The notes under the pieces were generated by a model that was not told the origin of the DNA, searched no databases, and saw only the letters and a program-made list of their open reading frames with translations. A stretch of DNA of 64,000 nt from Deltaproteobacteria bacterium (GTDB taxonomy: Bacteria; Myxococcota_A; UBA9160; UBA4427). The position numbers and the translations under genes were made by a program. Shown here one piece after another: positions 51,875 through 61,756 of the stretch; positions within the stretch are counted from its first letter, which is position 1, and each line of letters opens with the position of its first letter. The stretch spans positions 18,268 through 82,267 of the forward strand of contig PBFW01000025.1 in assembly GCA_002719955.1 (NCBI GenBank). Reading direction: 5' to 3'.

Positions 51875-52651
51875 TCAGGGCGTCGATGGGGCGCTCTTGT
51901 CTGTCTCGGGTTCGGCCTCGCCCGCGGCCTTCGTCTCCTGACCGCGCGGCGTGCGGCGGATACCGCCGCGTGTGAGCGAGAGCCACATATACCAGGCGGG
52001 GTATGAGAGCGAGAGTTCGGTCAGGTAAAAGGACCCCGCCGCGCTCGGCCGTGCGACGCAAAGGATCAGCGCGCCGGCCCAAACGGTCGCCCCCAACCCG
52101 AGTGCGAAGCGCAGACGCTTCGGCCGAACCTTGCTCGGGTAGAGATATTTCATGGGGACGAAGACGGCGATAGAGAGGCCGACGACCCAGAGCGTGCTCG
52201 CGAGAGGCTCGAGGCCGAGGAGGTAGAGGTAGATCGCGAGGATATTCCAGTAGGAGGGGAAGCCCAGAAAGAAATCGTCTTCAGTCTTTGCGTCCTGGTG
52301 AGAGAAACCGTAGGCGCTCGCCAGGACGGGCGCGGCGAGCCAGCCCGGATGAGAGATGGAGCCGGCGCCCCACATGAACACCGCGGGAACGATCACGAAG
52401 TTCAAATAATCGATGATGTCATCGAGTCGGCGCCCGTCGATCTGCGGCGTGTGCTCGGTGACGCGCACCGCCCGTGCCAACGTTCCGTCGAGACCGTCGA
52501 CGAGGAGCGAGGCGAGCATTATCAACGCGGCCGCGTCGAGTCGATTCAGCGCGATCGCGATCAACGCGAAGGTGCCGAGCACCGCGCCGCTCGCCGTGAA
52601 TAGATGGACGCTCCAGGAGAGCGCTATGCCCAGGTCGGATCGTTTTGACAT
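51875..52651 (-). CDS. pcs: CDP-alcohol phosphatidyltransferase, phosphatidylcholine synthase-like
   Basis: ALSWSVHLFTASGAVLGTFALIAI; DGLDGTLARAVRV..PQIDGRRLDDIIDYLNFVIVPAVFMW: CDP-alcohol transferase motif. Confidence 0.82.
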   Translation of the reverse strand: MSKRSDLGIALSWSVHLFTASGAVLGTFALIAIALNRLDAAALIMLASLLVDGLDGTLARAVRVTEHTPQIDGRRLDDIIDYLNFVIVPAVFMWGAGSISHPGWLAAPVLASAYGFSHQDAKTEDDFFLGFPSYWNILAIYLYLLGLEPLASTLWVVGLSIAVFVPMKYLYPSKVRPKRLRFALGLGATVWAGALILCVARPSAAGSFYLTELSLSYPAWYMWLSLTRGGIRRTPRGQETKAAGEAEPETDKSAPSTP

Positions 52652-52752
52652 GGTTCTTCGTCGGAGGGTCCACGAAGCATATCAGAGCGGCTATTCTCGC
52701 TCTCCTCGATGCGGCGATTGGACGCAGGCTGTCGAGGGGGGGATTCTTTGTG

Positions 52753-53400
52753 ATGAGTGATAGGACCGAGACGCAGGTTTCGGTCACGCGGGGCAGGCTG
52801 GGCGAGCACTCGCCCAGCGCGGGGCAGGTCCGGACGACGCGCCTCGAGCGGGCGCTCGACTGGGCTGCCGGTCTCGCACCTTCCCCGATCCGGGTGGCGA
52901 CCTCCTGCTGCGGAATGTCGATGGTGCAGGGGGGGGACGTTTTCGAGGCCCTCGGGACCGGCCCGCCGGCGGTCTCCAGCCGCTCGGCGGACCTGCTCAT
53001 CGTTGCGGGCTCAATCACCCACCGTCAGCGCCCCCTGATCCGAGGGATCTACGAGCGGATGCTTGAGCCGCGCTGGGTGATCGCCTGGGGAGCTTGTGCG
53101 ATTTCCGGAGGGGCCTATGACAACTATGCGACAATCCCGGGGCTCGGTCGGATCGTGCCCGTGGACCTCGTCGTGCCCGGCTGCCCTCCGCGGCCGACCG
53201 CTCTGCGTGAGGCGCTCGTATTACTCCGTTCGGGGGCCGCCCGTGATTCGGAACGCACGTCAAGAGATCGCGAGGATTGGCCGATTCTGAGAGCCGCGGT
53301 GGCGGTCGAGTCTCCCGCGTCCAAGGAAGAGCCCACGGCGCGACACGCGGCCGGGGTGGAACAAAGATTGGAGGGGAGTGAGAATGTCGATCGCGATTGA
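52753..53400 (+). CDS. nuoB: NADH-quinone oxidoreductase subunit B-like (N2 cluster) protein
   Basis: VATSCCGMSMVQGGD, LLIVAGSITHRQRPLIRGIYERMLEPRWVIAWGACAISGGAYDNYATIPGLGRIVPVDLVVPGCPPRPTAL: all four Cys present. Confidence 0.88.
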   Translation: MSDRTETQVSVTRGRLGEHSPSAGQVRTTRLERALDWAAGLAPSPIRVATSCCGMSMVQGGDVFEALGTGPPAVSSRSADLLIVAGSITHRQRPLIRGIYERMLEPRWVIAWGACAISGGAYDNYATIPGLGRIVPVDLVVPGCPPRPTALREALVLLRSGAARDSERTSRDREDWPILRAAVAVESPASKEEPTARHAAGVEQRLEGSENVDRD

Positions 53401-54715
53401 GCTGCCTTCGCTCGGAGAGAGCGTCTTCGAGGGGACCGTGTCGCGATGGCTCGTCGCCGAGGGCGAGAGGGTCGAGGTCGATCAGCCGATCGTCGAGGTG
53501 ACGACCGACAAGGTCGATGCCGAGATCCCGTCGCCGAGCGCGGGGCTGGTCGAGCAGATCCTCGTGGCCGAAGGGGAAGTCGTCGAGGTCGGGGCCGCCC
53601 TGGCTCGCATCGATCCCGACGCGAAGCCCGCTGCCGAGACGAGCGCCAACCCCTTGGCCGAAGCGCCAGTCGACGCGCCCGCCCAGATGCCGAGCGGCGT
53701 TCCCGCGTCCCCCGCCGCACCCGCCCCCGCGGAAATTTCGTCTCCGTCCGCTCCTGATTCGCTCGTCGGGAGAGACGTCGCAGCGACCCCGGTTGCCCGC
53801 CGCATCGCGGAAGAGGCCGCGATCGATTTGCGCAAGGTCGAGGGCACCGGCAGCGCCGGTCGGGTCACCAAGGAGGATGTGCTGCGTCATCAGACGGGGG
53901 GTGTTGCACTGGCCGTCGAGCGGCCTGCGCCCGTCGCTCCGCCTCCGCCCCCCCCGGCGGCGCCCCCCCGCGCGGCGGTGCGTCCCGCGCCCTCCTTCAG
54001 CTACGCGCTGCAGCCCGGTGATCGCGTGATTCCGATGACGCCGATGCGGCGGATCATCTCCGATCACATGGTCTATTCCAAGCGCACGAGCCCTCATGTT
54101 GGGACCGTCGCCGAGGTCGATCTCTCGCGCGTGGTGAAGCTGCGCAATGCGCACAAGAAATCCTTTCAACAGACCTACGGAAGGTCGCTGACCTTCCTGC
54201 CCTTCGTCATTCACGCGACGGTGCGAGCGCTCCGCGAATTCCCCGCGCTGAACGCGTCGATCGTCGAGGAGGCGATCGTCGAAAAACAGGCGATCCACGT
54301 CGGGGTCGCGACAGAGACCGAGAAGGGGCTCGTCGTTCCGGTCGTGCGTGACGCCGATCGTCTCTCGCTTGCCGGAACGGCGATGGCGATCGACGATCTC
54401 TCGTCGCGCGCCCGAGACAAGAAGCTCTCCGCTGACGATCTGCGCGGGGGAACCTTCACCGTCTCGAATCCCGGGCGTCAGGGCAATCTCTATGGCTTCG
54501 CGATCATCAATCAGCCCCAGGTCGGAATCCTGCGAATGGGCGAGATCGCCAAGCGTCCCGTCGTGCGGACGCTAGATGGAGAGGACGCCATCGTGATTCG
54601 GACGATGATGTACATGGCGCTCTCCTACGATCATCGTGCGGTCGACGGGGCACCGGCCAACGGTTTTCTGCACCGAATCCGCGAACTCCTCGAGGCGGGA
54701 GAATTCGAGTTCTGA
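53384..54715 (+). CDS. 2-oxoacid dehydrogenase E2 (dihydrolipoamide acyltransferase)
   Basis: IELPSLGESVFEGTVSRWLVAEGERV, lipoyl motif TTDKVDAEIPSP; ATPVARRIAEEAAIDLRKVEGTGSAGRVTKEDVL; SYDHRAVDGAPANGFL; overlaps the nuoB-like stop by 17 nt. Confidence 0.94.
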   Translation: MSIAIELPSLGESVFEGTVSRWLVAEGERVEVDQPIVEVTTDKVDAEIPSPSAGLVEQILVAEGEVVEVGAALARIDPDAKPAAETSANPLAEAPVDAPAQMPSGVPASPAAPAPAEISSPSAPDSLVGRDVAATPVARRIAEEAAIDLRKVEGTGSAGRVTKEDVLRHQTGGVALAVERPAPVAPPPPPPAAPPRAAVRPAPSFSYALQPGDRVIPMTPMRRIISDHMVYSKRTSPHVGTVAEVDLSRVVKLRNAHKKSFQQTYGRSLTFLPFVIHATVRALREFPALNASIVEEAIVEKQAIHVGVATETEKGLVVPVVRDADRLSLAGTAMAIDDLSSRARDKKLSADDLRGGTFTVSNPGRQGNLYGFAIINQPQVGILRMGEIAKRPVVRTLDGEDAIVIRTMMYMALSYDHRAVDGAPANGFLHRIRELLEAGEFEF

Positions 54716-54772
54716 GCCGGGCGCCGGCGTTCCTCGGCCGAGGCCTGCGGCAACTCGGAGAAGTGAGGCGAG

Positions 54773-55516
54773 ATGGAAGCATCAGCAGTGTCGATCGAGC
54801 CGTCGACCGAGCTCTTGGTCGAGTGGTTGGGCGAGGTTCCCTACGGCAGTGCCCTCGACCTCCAGGCGTCCGCCGTCGCCCATCGCCTCGCCGGCCAGGC
54901 GGGAGATCGCCTCCTGCTCCTCGAGCATCCCGAGGTCGTGACCCTCGGCCGGAGTACGGACCCCGGGAATCTTCGGAAGAGCCCGAAGCGGTTGCGCGCA
55001 CTCGGGATAGACGTTTTCGAGGTGGGCCGCGGCGGCGACATTACCTATCACGCCCCGGGCCAATTGGTCGGTTATCCGATCCTCGACCTCGCTGCCTGCG
55101 GCCGACGGGACGTGCACGACCATCTGAGACGCCTCGAGGCCGGTCTGATTGATGCGCTCGAGGAGTTCGGGATCCCAGCGGGCCGGGTGGAGGGCTGGAC
55201 GGGCGTGTTCATCGATCGTGCCCGCAGCGCGATGCCGGAGGGTGCGGAGCGCAAAATCGCGTCGATCGGGGTCGGACTCCGGCGTTGGGTGACTTTTCAC
55301 GGATTCGCCCTGAACGTGACGCTCGACCTCGCGGGCTTCGATTCGATCGTGCCCTGCGGCCTGCACGGGGTGGAGATGACCTCGGTCGCGCGAGAACTCG
55401 AACGCGAGGGAAGGGCCGGAGAATACATCCCCGTGGAACTCGGTCGTCGGGTACGCGACGCGGTGGCCAGGGCGATGCGGGCTCGGCTGGGGATGGGTTC
55501 CGGCGCGATCGACTGA
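54773..55516 (+). CDS. lipB: Octanoyltransferase
   Basis: VTLGRSTDPGNLR, VGRGGDITYHAPGQLVGYPILDL, ERKIASIGVGLRRWVTFHGFALNV, SIVPCGL. Confidence 0.96.
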   Translation: MEASAVSIEPSTELLVEWLGEVPYGSALDLQASAVAHRLAGQAGDRLLLLEHPEVVTLGRSTDPGNLRKSPKRLRALGIDVFEVGRGGDITYHAPGQLVGYPILDLAACGRRDVHDHLRRLEAGLIDALEEFGIPAGRVEGWTGVFIDRARSAMPEGAERKIASIGVGLRRWVTFHGFALNVTLDLAGFDSIVPCGLHGVEMTSVARELEREGRAGEYIPVELGRRVRDAVARAMRARLGMGSGAID

Positions 55517-55557
55517 GGCGGTCGCTCTGGACTGGCCACTCCTCTATCGTTGGGGGG

Positions 55558-56010
55558 ATGCCTGCACGGGTCGTCGTCGTAAAACGAACTCGAAGTCGCT
55601 CCTTCGCATTGCTCCGGGCGGCTCCCGCCTGGGTCAGTTCGGTTTGGGCTGCGTTGCGGGGGCCCGGTCTGGTCTCGGCACGAGCGGTCGATCGTGACTT
55701 CCCGAGCGATAGCGGCATCCCCGAACTCCGTTTCCTGTCGGACGGCGCGCATCGCTGTACGGGATGTGATCTCTGCACGCGGATCTGCCCGAGTCGTGCG
55801 CTGCACCTCGACGCCTCACCGGGCGAGGGTTGCGTCGAGGTCGCGCGCTTCGAACTTGCGCTGGGCGACTGTATCGGGTGTCGACGTTGTGCCGAAAATT
55901 GTCCTGAGGAGGCCCTCGAAATGCGGGAGACCCCGCCGGCTGTGATCGCCCGCTCGACAGGGATTCCCGAGTCCATCGATCTGCTCGAGCCGAGAGGCAC
56001 CGGGAGATGA
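55558..56010 (+). CDS. NuoI-like 2x[4Fe-4S] ferredoxin-type protein
   Basis: [16 protein letters not shown] and [20 protein letters not shown] overlap with nuoC-like gene. Confidence 0.85.
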   Translation: MPARVVVVKRTRSRSFALLRAAPAWVSSVWAALRGPGLVSARAVDRDFPSDSGIPELRFLSDGAHRCTGCDLCTRICPSRALHLDASPGEGCVEVARFELALGDCIGCRRCAENCPEEALEMRETPPAVIARSTGIPESIDLLEPRGTGR

Positions 56011-56513
56011 GTGGCCTCGACCCGAACGTGCTGCGGACCCGGCATCGCGACCTCGAGATCGACGTCGCTGAGTCGAGTGGTCCGGAGCTGCGCGTCTCGG
56101 TTTCGGCGACCCAGGCGCGAGCGCTGCTGGTCCGGCTGCGGGATGAGGAAGAGTCGGCGATGAAACGCCTCGTTGATCTCACGGCGATCGACCGCGGGGA
56201 GGGGGCCCTTCGCTTCGAGGTCGTCTATCGGCTTCAGTCGATCGAACGCGACGCGAGTCTTCGGGTTCACGCCCATATCCCGCGCGAAGTGGACGCGTTC
56301 GGGGTTGTCGAGCCGGTCGTTGATTCCGTGACGTCGATCTGGTCGGCCGCGAATTGGCTCGAGCGCGAGGTCTACGACCTCTTTGGCATCCGCTTCAAAG
56401 GGCATCCCGATCTGCGAAGGCTCCTGCTCGATGACGGATTCGAGGGCGCCCCGCTTCGCAAGGATCATCCGCTCCAGGTCGACCGCGCCCTGCCGCCGGA
56501 GGGCGAGGGTTGA
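56007..56513 (+). CDS. nuoC: NADH-quinone oxidoreductase subunit C-like (30 kDa) protein
   Basis: [11 protein letters not shown]...[76 protein letters not shown]. Confidence 0.93.
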   Translation: MSGLDPNVLRTRHRDLEIDVAESSGPELRVSVSATQARALLVRLRDEEESAMKRLVDLTAIDRGEGALRFEVVYRLQSIERDASLRVHAHIPREVDAFGVVEPVVDSVTSIWSAANWLEREVYDLFGIRFKGHPDLRRLLLDDGFEGAPLRKDHPLQVDRALPPEGEG

Positions 56514-57679
56514 CGAGCGAACGGGAACGCGCCGAAACGGAGTCGCTCTCCGATTCCCTGGGCTTTTCGGAGACGCGGGTCGAGGCCGGGATGATCCATC
56601 CCGGTGTGAGCCATGCGATGACTCCGGTCGGCGGGACGACGAGTTTCCTCGTCGAACTCGATGAGGATCGGATGACCGATCTTGAGGTGGAAATCGGCCT
56701 GGGTCATCGCGGTTTCGAGAAGGAAATCGAGTCGACGACATTCGAACGGGCCCTTCCTTATGTGGCTCGACTCGGCCACGCGGGCGGGGTCCTCGCGGAG
56801 ACCGCCTACTGTCTCGCGCTCGAGGCGTTGACCGGTATACCCTTGCCGGATCGGGCCATCTGGCTCCGCATGCTCGTAAACGAGATCGCTCGGGTGACCG
56901 ATCATTTCGCTCGGCTTGGCGCGGTCATGGCAGCCATTGGGCTGCGCGACGCCAAACTCACCGCGGAGCGGGGAGAACTCGAGGCCGCGAGGCTTCTGTC
57001 CTCCGCCGTCGGGCGAGGGCCGCTCGCCGGCTGGGTGAGAATCGGTGGCGTCGCTTGTGCGCTGCCGGAAGATTTCGCGGAACGATGGGTCGCGAGCCAG
57101 CAGCGACTGGCTGATCTGCTCGCGCATTTCGAGACGATCGGTGCGTCCAATCCGACCTGTGAGCGCCGTCTACGCGATGTGGCGTCGATGTCGGCGGAGG
57201 ATTGTCTCGTCTGGGGCGTGACGGGGCCGGTGCTTCGCGCCTCGGGTTCTCCAAGGGATATCCGTCGCGACCGCCCCTACCTCGCCTACGCGGCACTCGA
57301 CTTCGACGTTCCGATTGGCACGGTCGGGGACGATCTCGACCGGATGCTCGTTGTGATCGAAGAGGTGCGCCAGAGCCTCGGGATGATCGAACAATGTCAT
57401 AAGCTCCTGTCGAGTCTCGGGCCAGGCGCCATTGTGACGCCGACGGACGGTGTGGCCCTCCCGCCCGGCGAGGTCGTTGCGAGCTTGGAATCGTCGACCG
57501 GTGAATTGGCCTTTCTGATCGTATCGGACGGATCCGAGGTGCCGCGTCGGATTCGCTGTCGTCCGCCGAGCCTCTTTCATGCGCAGGCGATGCCCGCCAT
57601 GTTGAGGGGGGCGCGGCTCGATGATCTCCTGCCGACCGCTGCGGTCCTTCACCTCGTGTCCGGGGAGTGCGATCGGTGA
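56510..57679 (+). CDS. nuoD: NADH-quinone oxidoreductase subunit D-like (49 kDa) protein, divergent
   Basis: [78 protein letters not shown]: NuoD-like framework, no hydrogenase CxxC pairs. Confidence 0.86.
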   Translation: MTSERERAETESLSDSLGFSETRVEAGMIHPGVSHAMTPVGGTTSFLVELDEDRMTDLEVEIGLGHRGFEKEIESTTFERALPYVARLGHAGGVLAETAYCLALEALTGIPLPDRAIWLRMLVNEIARVTDHFARLGAVMAAIGLRDAKLTAERGELEAARLLSSAVGRGPLAGWVRIGGVACALPEDFAERWVASQQRLADLLAHFETIGASNPTCERRLRDVASMSAEDCLVWGVTGPVLRASGSPRDIRRDRPYLAYAALDFDVPIGTVGDDLDRMLVVIEEVRQSLGMIEQCHKLLSSLGPGAIVTPTDGVALPPGEVVASLESSTGELAFLIVSDGSEVPRRIRCRPPSLFHAQAMPAMLRGARLDDLLPTAAVLHLVSGECDR

Positions 57680-58176
57680 GTGCCGGTCCGCCGCCGCTTC
57701 GGCCTTTTGGACTCGTCCTCCATCACGATGGCTGCTTCAGTCACGAAGGCGAACCGATCCTGCATCGCAAATTGCGAGAACATTTCGAGCGATCCGTCGG
57801 ATATCTGCCCGACGAGAAGAAATTCATCGTTCATCTGCAGGATTTTCGGGGTGAGGTGGAGGTCGAGGAGGCCGGATTCTTCGTGCGTGAGATCGACCTC
57901 GACCTGGGCGAAGTCTTGCTCTCGGATGGGACTCGAGAATCTCTCGAACTCTCGAGTCTGGCAAACTCATCGATCGATGGTGCCTTGCTCTGCCGCGTGA
58001 AGAGGGGGCTCGTCGCGGGGGGGCTCTTGGCGCGCTTCAGCCATTCGGCCCAGGCGGATCTCTTGCAGGCCGTCGAATGGGACGCGGAGGCCCTCGCGAT
58101 CGTGATCGGCGGAAAACAGCTTTCCTTCCCCGATCTGGACGCCGATCAGCCGGATGGGGATCCCGGCCTCGATTGA
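57676..58176 (+). CDS. Hypothetical protein (DUF1285-like?)
   Basis: FGLVLHHDGCFSHEGEPILHRKLREHFERSVGYLPDEKKFIVHLQDFRGEVEVEEAGFFVREI; GTGA overlap with nuoD-like gene. Confidence 0.55.
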   Translation: MSAGPPPLRPFGLVLHHDGCFSHEGEPILHRKLREHFERSVGYLPDEKKFIVHLQDFRGEVEVEEAGFFVREIDLDLGEVLLSDGTRESLELSSLANSSIDGALLCRVKRGLVAGGLLARFSHSAQADLLQAVEWDAEALAIVIGGKQLSFPDLDADQPDGDPGLD

Positions 58177-58260
58177 CTCGGACAGGTGGTGTTGGTACAT
58201 CCTGAAGGCCACGCGCCCCCGCCCGGGAGCGCCGGATCTGGACTGGACGCGATCCGATGA

Positions 58261-58334
58261 GGCGGCGTAGCCAAGTGGTAAGGCACGGGCCTGCAAAGCC
58301 CTGATCCCCGGTTCGAACCCGGGCGCCGCCTCCA
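58261..58334 (+). tRNA. tRNA-Cys (anticodon GCA), CCA encoded
   Basis: Cloverleaf GGCGGCG...CCTGCAAAG...GGTTCGAACCC...CGCCGCC-T-CCA. Confidence 0.96.
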
Positions 58335-58510
58335 GCACTCATTGAGAACTCTGGGATGGATATGGGGATTGTCGCGAGGGGCCCCTCGTGGCGACTCGTC
58401 GGGTCATGCTCGTCCGGATTGTCTCCTGGTCTTCCTGGGGAGGCTCGATCAGATAGCCTTCCGGTCTTCGCCAGGTGGCGAGGGCGGGCGCGCGGGGCGG
58501 AACGAGTGGA

Positions 58511-59272
58511 TCAGGGCTCGAGCTTGCGGCCCTTCGGATCGAAGATCGAGGACTCGTGAAGGCCGAGCCTCTGCAGGAAGAGCAGTGCGGATACGCCGAG
58601 AACGCCGACACCGTATCTCACGGAGCGGCCGAAGTTGATCGATGAGGCGTCCTCGAAATAGGCGGTGGGGCAGCTGATCTCGCCGATCTGGAATCCCTGG
58701 TGGAGGATCTGCGCGAGCATCTGATTGTCGAATACGAAATCGTCCGAGTTCTCGAGCAGTGGCAGCCGTTCGAGGACCCGGCGCGTGAAAGCGCGGTAAC
58801 CGGTGTGGTATTCCGAGAGTTTTGCGCCGGAGAGCAGGTTCTGGGTGGCGGTCAGGAAGCGATTCGCGACGTATTTGTAGCGAGGCATTCCCCCCCGCAG
58901 TGCGCCCCCGCCGAGCACCCGCGAGCCCAGCACGACATCATAGGGACCGTCGGTCAGCAGGCCGACCATCGAGGGGATCAGCTTCGGTGTGTATTGGTAG
59001 TCGGGGTGGAGCATGACGACGATATCCGCGCCGAGTCGTAACGCTTCCTGGTAGCAGGTTTTTTGATTGCCCCCGTAACCCCGATTCTGGGGGTGCACCA
59101 GGGTCCGCAGACCCAGACGCTCCGCTTCGGCGACCGTCGAATCATCACTTGCATCGTCCGTCACGACGACCTCGTCCACCAGATCCATCGGGATCTCCTG
59201 GACGGTTCGCTCGAGGGTTCGAGCCGCGTTGTAGGCGGGCATCACGACGACTACGCGCTGCTGGTGGAACAT
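58511..59272 (-). CDS. Glycosyltransferase family 2
   Basis: RVVVVMPAYNAARTLERTVQEIPMDLVDEVVVTDDASDDSTVAEAERLG..HPQNRGYGGNQKTCYQEALRLGADIVVMLHPDYQY. Confidence 0.94.
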   Translation of the reverse strand: MFHQQRVVVVMPAYNAARTLERTVQEIPMDLVDEVVVTDDASDDSTVAEAERLGLRTLVHPQNRGYGGNQKTCYQEALRLGADIVVMLHPDYQYTPKLIPSMVGLLTDGPYDVVLGSRVLGGGALRGGMPRYKYVANRFLTATQNLLSGAKLSEYHTGYRAFTRRVLERLPLLENSDDFVFDNQMLAQILHQGFQIGEISCPTAYFEDASSINFGRSVRYGVGVLGVSALLFLQRLGLHESSIFDPKGRKLEP

Positions 59273-59381
59273 CCGAGGTTTCAGGCTCCTTTGCGTGTCC
59301 CGAACCCGAAGGGTCGGGTTGGGCAGCTCGCGGGTTTCGAGCAGGGCGTTCGGGAAGACAAGAGGATAGACTTTGCCCCCT

Positions 59382-59466
59382 GCCCGGGTGGCGAAATGGT
59401 AAACGCGGACGACTTAAAATCGTCTGGCCTATGGCCGTGCAGGTTCGAGTCCTGCCCCGGGCACCA
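59382..59466 (+). tRNA. tRNA-Leu (anticodon UAA), CCA encoded
   Basis: GCCCGGG...GACGACTTAAAATCGTC...long variable arm...GGTTCGAGTCC...CCCGGGC-A-CCA. Confidence 0.95.
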
Positions 59467-59497
59467 TCCTCCGGCTTTCTACGCTCCGCCCGGACGC

Positions 59498-59812
59498 CTA
59501 TTCCAGCTGATCCAGCAGCCGTTCCCGAATATCGTCGGTCGCGAGGAGTTCTTCGAGCGCATCGCGGTCGAGCAGGGTCGTCCGCTGATAGTTCTGATCC
59601 GGACGCTCGATCTCGACGCGGTAGATCTCTTTTGGATCGTCGAAGATCTGGCGGATCCGCAAGGATTGATCCGGGTCGCCCTCGAGAATCTGCACCCGCA
59701 GCGAATCGACGATCCGATCGCTGCGATCGACACACAGAGAGAGCGGGTCCATTGCCTCCGCAGAGGAGCGGCGGGCGTTTCCGAGTAGCTTGAAGGTTCC
59801 GTGTGGCTTCAT
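59498..59812 (-). CDS. Hypothetical protein (104 aa)
   Basis: Coherent ORF MKPHGTFKLLGNARR...IYRVEIERPDQNYQRTTLLDRDALEELLATDDIRERLLDQLE. Confidence 0.45.
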   Translation of the reverse strand: MKPHGTFKLLGNARRSSAEAMDPLSLCVDRSDRIVDSLRVQILEGDPDQSLRIRQIFDDPKEIYRVEIERPDQNYQRTTLLDRDALEELLATDDIRERLLDQLE

Positions 59813-59848
59813 GGGGAGATCAAGGATACCGGTCGGTGGACGGGCGAT

Positions 59849-60289
59849 TCAAGCATGAATCGAGTGTCCGCGTAGACGGCGCATTCGTCGCGCACGTGCG
59901 CGCTCTTGATCGCGCGCGGCAAAGAGGCGAGCGATCGGCAGCAGGTCGCTCGGGGAGTTGCCGTCGAAGGCGATGCCGAAAACCGCATCGTCGTCTCTCC
60001 CCCTGGGCGGCCCGAAGAGCGACGGATGGAGCGTCTGCTTCGACCAGGCGACATGGCCCCTGCTGGTGAAGACCCGTTCCGTCGGCAGTCGGACCTCAAT
60101 GCGAACCGGAGTGCCCGGCTTCGGGCCCACCGCGGCCGAGATGCGAAGGCCCCCGAGTCCGATATTCGTGCAGTGAGCGAGGGGAGCGGCGGGGCTTCCG
60201 TCGAGGGTCGTCACGAAGAGCCGGACGCGAAGCGGGACGCGCTCTCCGTTTCGCGAATCGTTGCGGTGCTGTCGAAGCGCTCTGCCCAT
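59849..60289 (-). CDS. PilZ domain protein
   Basis: NGERVPLRVRL (RxxxR) and NIGLGGLRI ((D/N)xSxxG-like); C-terminal FGIAFDG. Confidence 0.86.
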   Translation of the reverse strand: MGRALRQHRNDSRNGERVPLRVRLFVTTLDGSPAAPLAHCTNIGLGGLRISAAVGPKPGTPVRIEVRLPTERVFTSRGHVAWSKQTLHPSLFGPPRGRDDDAVFGIAFDGNSPSDLLPIARLFAARDQERARARRMRRLRGHSIHA

Positions 60290-60680
60290 GCTGGACTCCG
60301 ATCGTGCTCCTCTCTATCGGCGGGAGAGATCGGATCTCTTGAGTGCAATTCGAATGCGCGTGCCGGTGTGTTCGTCTCGATCGGGTGCGGAAATCCCTTG
60401 TACGTCCCTAAGGGGTTCATCTCGGGCGAGGCGAATCACAGATCGATGTGGCGGTCCTCCCCGCCCGGTGCTGGAATTCAGCATGGCTGGGCGAAGTGGC
60501 CAGAGGCCACGACGAAGCGGGCTCTGTGCAGTCCTTTCCCGCGGTTCGCCGATTGCCGCTCCCTGCTCGAGGCCGTCGATCCGCTTCGAGCTATGCTGAT
60601 CTGCTGACCCCGGCCGGCGCGGACGAACCGTTTCCTCGCGCGAGCGCCGGCCTACGCGGACGAGTCCGTTTCGGAACCCC

Positions 60681-61493
60681 ATGGCCTCAGCCGGCAACAG
60701 ATCTCGTCGTTCCACGGGGCGACGTTCGAACGACGTCTCCTCGGATTGGATCTACGGTTTTCATCCCGTTCGCGAAGCGCTTCGCGCGGGGCGGCGGAGG
60801 CTCGAATGTCTCTGGCTGCGGGCGGGGTCGGCGAGAGCGGATCACGACGAGCTTTCCACGCTCGCGCGGGATGCCGGAATTCCGGTGGAGATCGTGGAGC
60901 GCGCTGCCATCGATGAACTCGCGGGCTCCGAGGCTCAGACCCAGGGCGTCGCGCTCCGGGCCGGTCCCATTCCGGAGCTCTCGCTCGACGAGCTGATCGC
61001 GTATGTGGGATCGCGGCGGAATTCCGGTGGGGGCCAGATCGTAGCCCTGGACGGGGTTAAAGACCCTCAGAATGTAGGGGCGCTGGCGCGGGTGGCCGAA
61101 TCGGCTGGGGCGGACGGTCTCGTGCTGACGGAGCGACGGGCTCCGGAGCTCACGCCCGCCGTAAGTCGAGCCTCCGCCGGGGCGGTCGAGTGGTTGCGGG
61201 TCGCGCGGGTCCCCAATCTTGGTCGGGCCCTTTCGAGCCTCAAGGAGGCCGGGTTCTGGATTGTCGCGGCGGCTCCGGAGAACGGCGCCTGTCTTTTCGA
61301 AATAGAGGACCGGCTACTGACCGGGAACCTGGTGGTGGTTCTGGGCGCTGAGAGCAAGGGAATCCGACCGGGAGTGTTGAAATTGGCCGACCATGAGGTC
61401 GCCATCCCGATGCGGGGCAACGTCGCTTCACTGAATGTCTCCACCGCCGGGGCGATCATTCTCTACGATCTGCTCCGCCGGTCTATCAGATAG
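60681..61493 (+). CDS. rlmB: 23S rRNA 2'-O-methyltransferase RlmB / TrmH family
   Basis: IYGFHPVREALRAGRRRLECLWL, LDGVKDPQNVGALARVAESAGADG, VLGAESKGIRPGVLKLADHEVAIPMRGNVASLNVSTAGAI. Confidence 0.94.
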   Translation: MASAGNRSRRSTGRRSNDVSSDWIYGFHPVREALRAGRRRLECLWLRAGSARADHDELSTLARDAGIPVEIVERAAIDELAGSEAQTQGVALRAGPIPELSLDELIAYVGSRRNSGGGQIVALDGVKDPQNVGALARVAESAGADGLVLTERRAPELTPAVSRASAGAVEWLRVARVPNLGRALSSLKEAGFWIVAAAPENGACLFEIEDRLLTGNLVVVLGAESKGIRPGVLKLADHEVAIPMRGNVASLNVSTAGAIILYDLLRRSIR

Positions 61494-61564
61494 CCAAGAT
61501 GCCCCCTGGGGATTGCGGTCTGATCGAATTTTCTCGCGGGGACGTGTAGAAGTCCCTGAGGCGC

Positions 61565-61594
61565 TTGCCAGCGGGGATATGGCCGGTCTATAGT
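61565..61594 (+). promoter_or_regulatory. Putative sigma-70-type promoter for the tRNA-tuf cluster
   Basis: TTGCCA-N18-TATAGT upstream of tRNA-Thr. Confidence 0.5.
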
Positions 61595-61683
61595 CCGCAG
61601 CTCTCAGTTTCAATACTTGAAGGTTTATGAGGGCCGCTTCGGGCGGATCGGTTACGGCCGTCTGCATGGGGCGGACGGCCTTG

Positions 61684-61756
61684 GCTGGCGTAGCTCAACT
61701 GGTAGAGCATCGGATTTGTAATCCGAAGGTTAAGGGTTCGAGTCCCCTCGCCAGCT
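61684..61756 (+). tRNA. tRNA-Thr (anticodon UGU), CCA not encoded
   Basis: GCTGGCG...GGATTTGTAATCC...GGTTCGAGTCC...CGCCAGC-T. Confidence 0.96.

Noticed and set aside
56510-57679. NuoD-like protein as a [NiFe] hydrogenase large subunit
   Set aside because: The N- and C-terminal CxxC pairs needed for the NiFe site are absent.
61656-61680. Hairpin GGCCGTC...GACGGCC just before tRNA-Thr
   Set aside because: Seven-bp stem in GC-rich leader without U-tract; could be chance or part of the tRNA leader, not enough to call a function.
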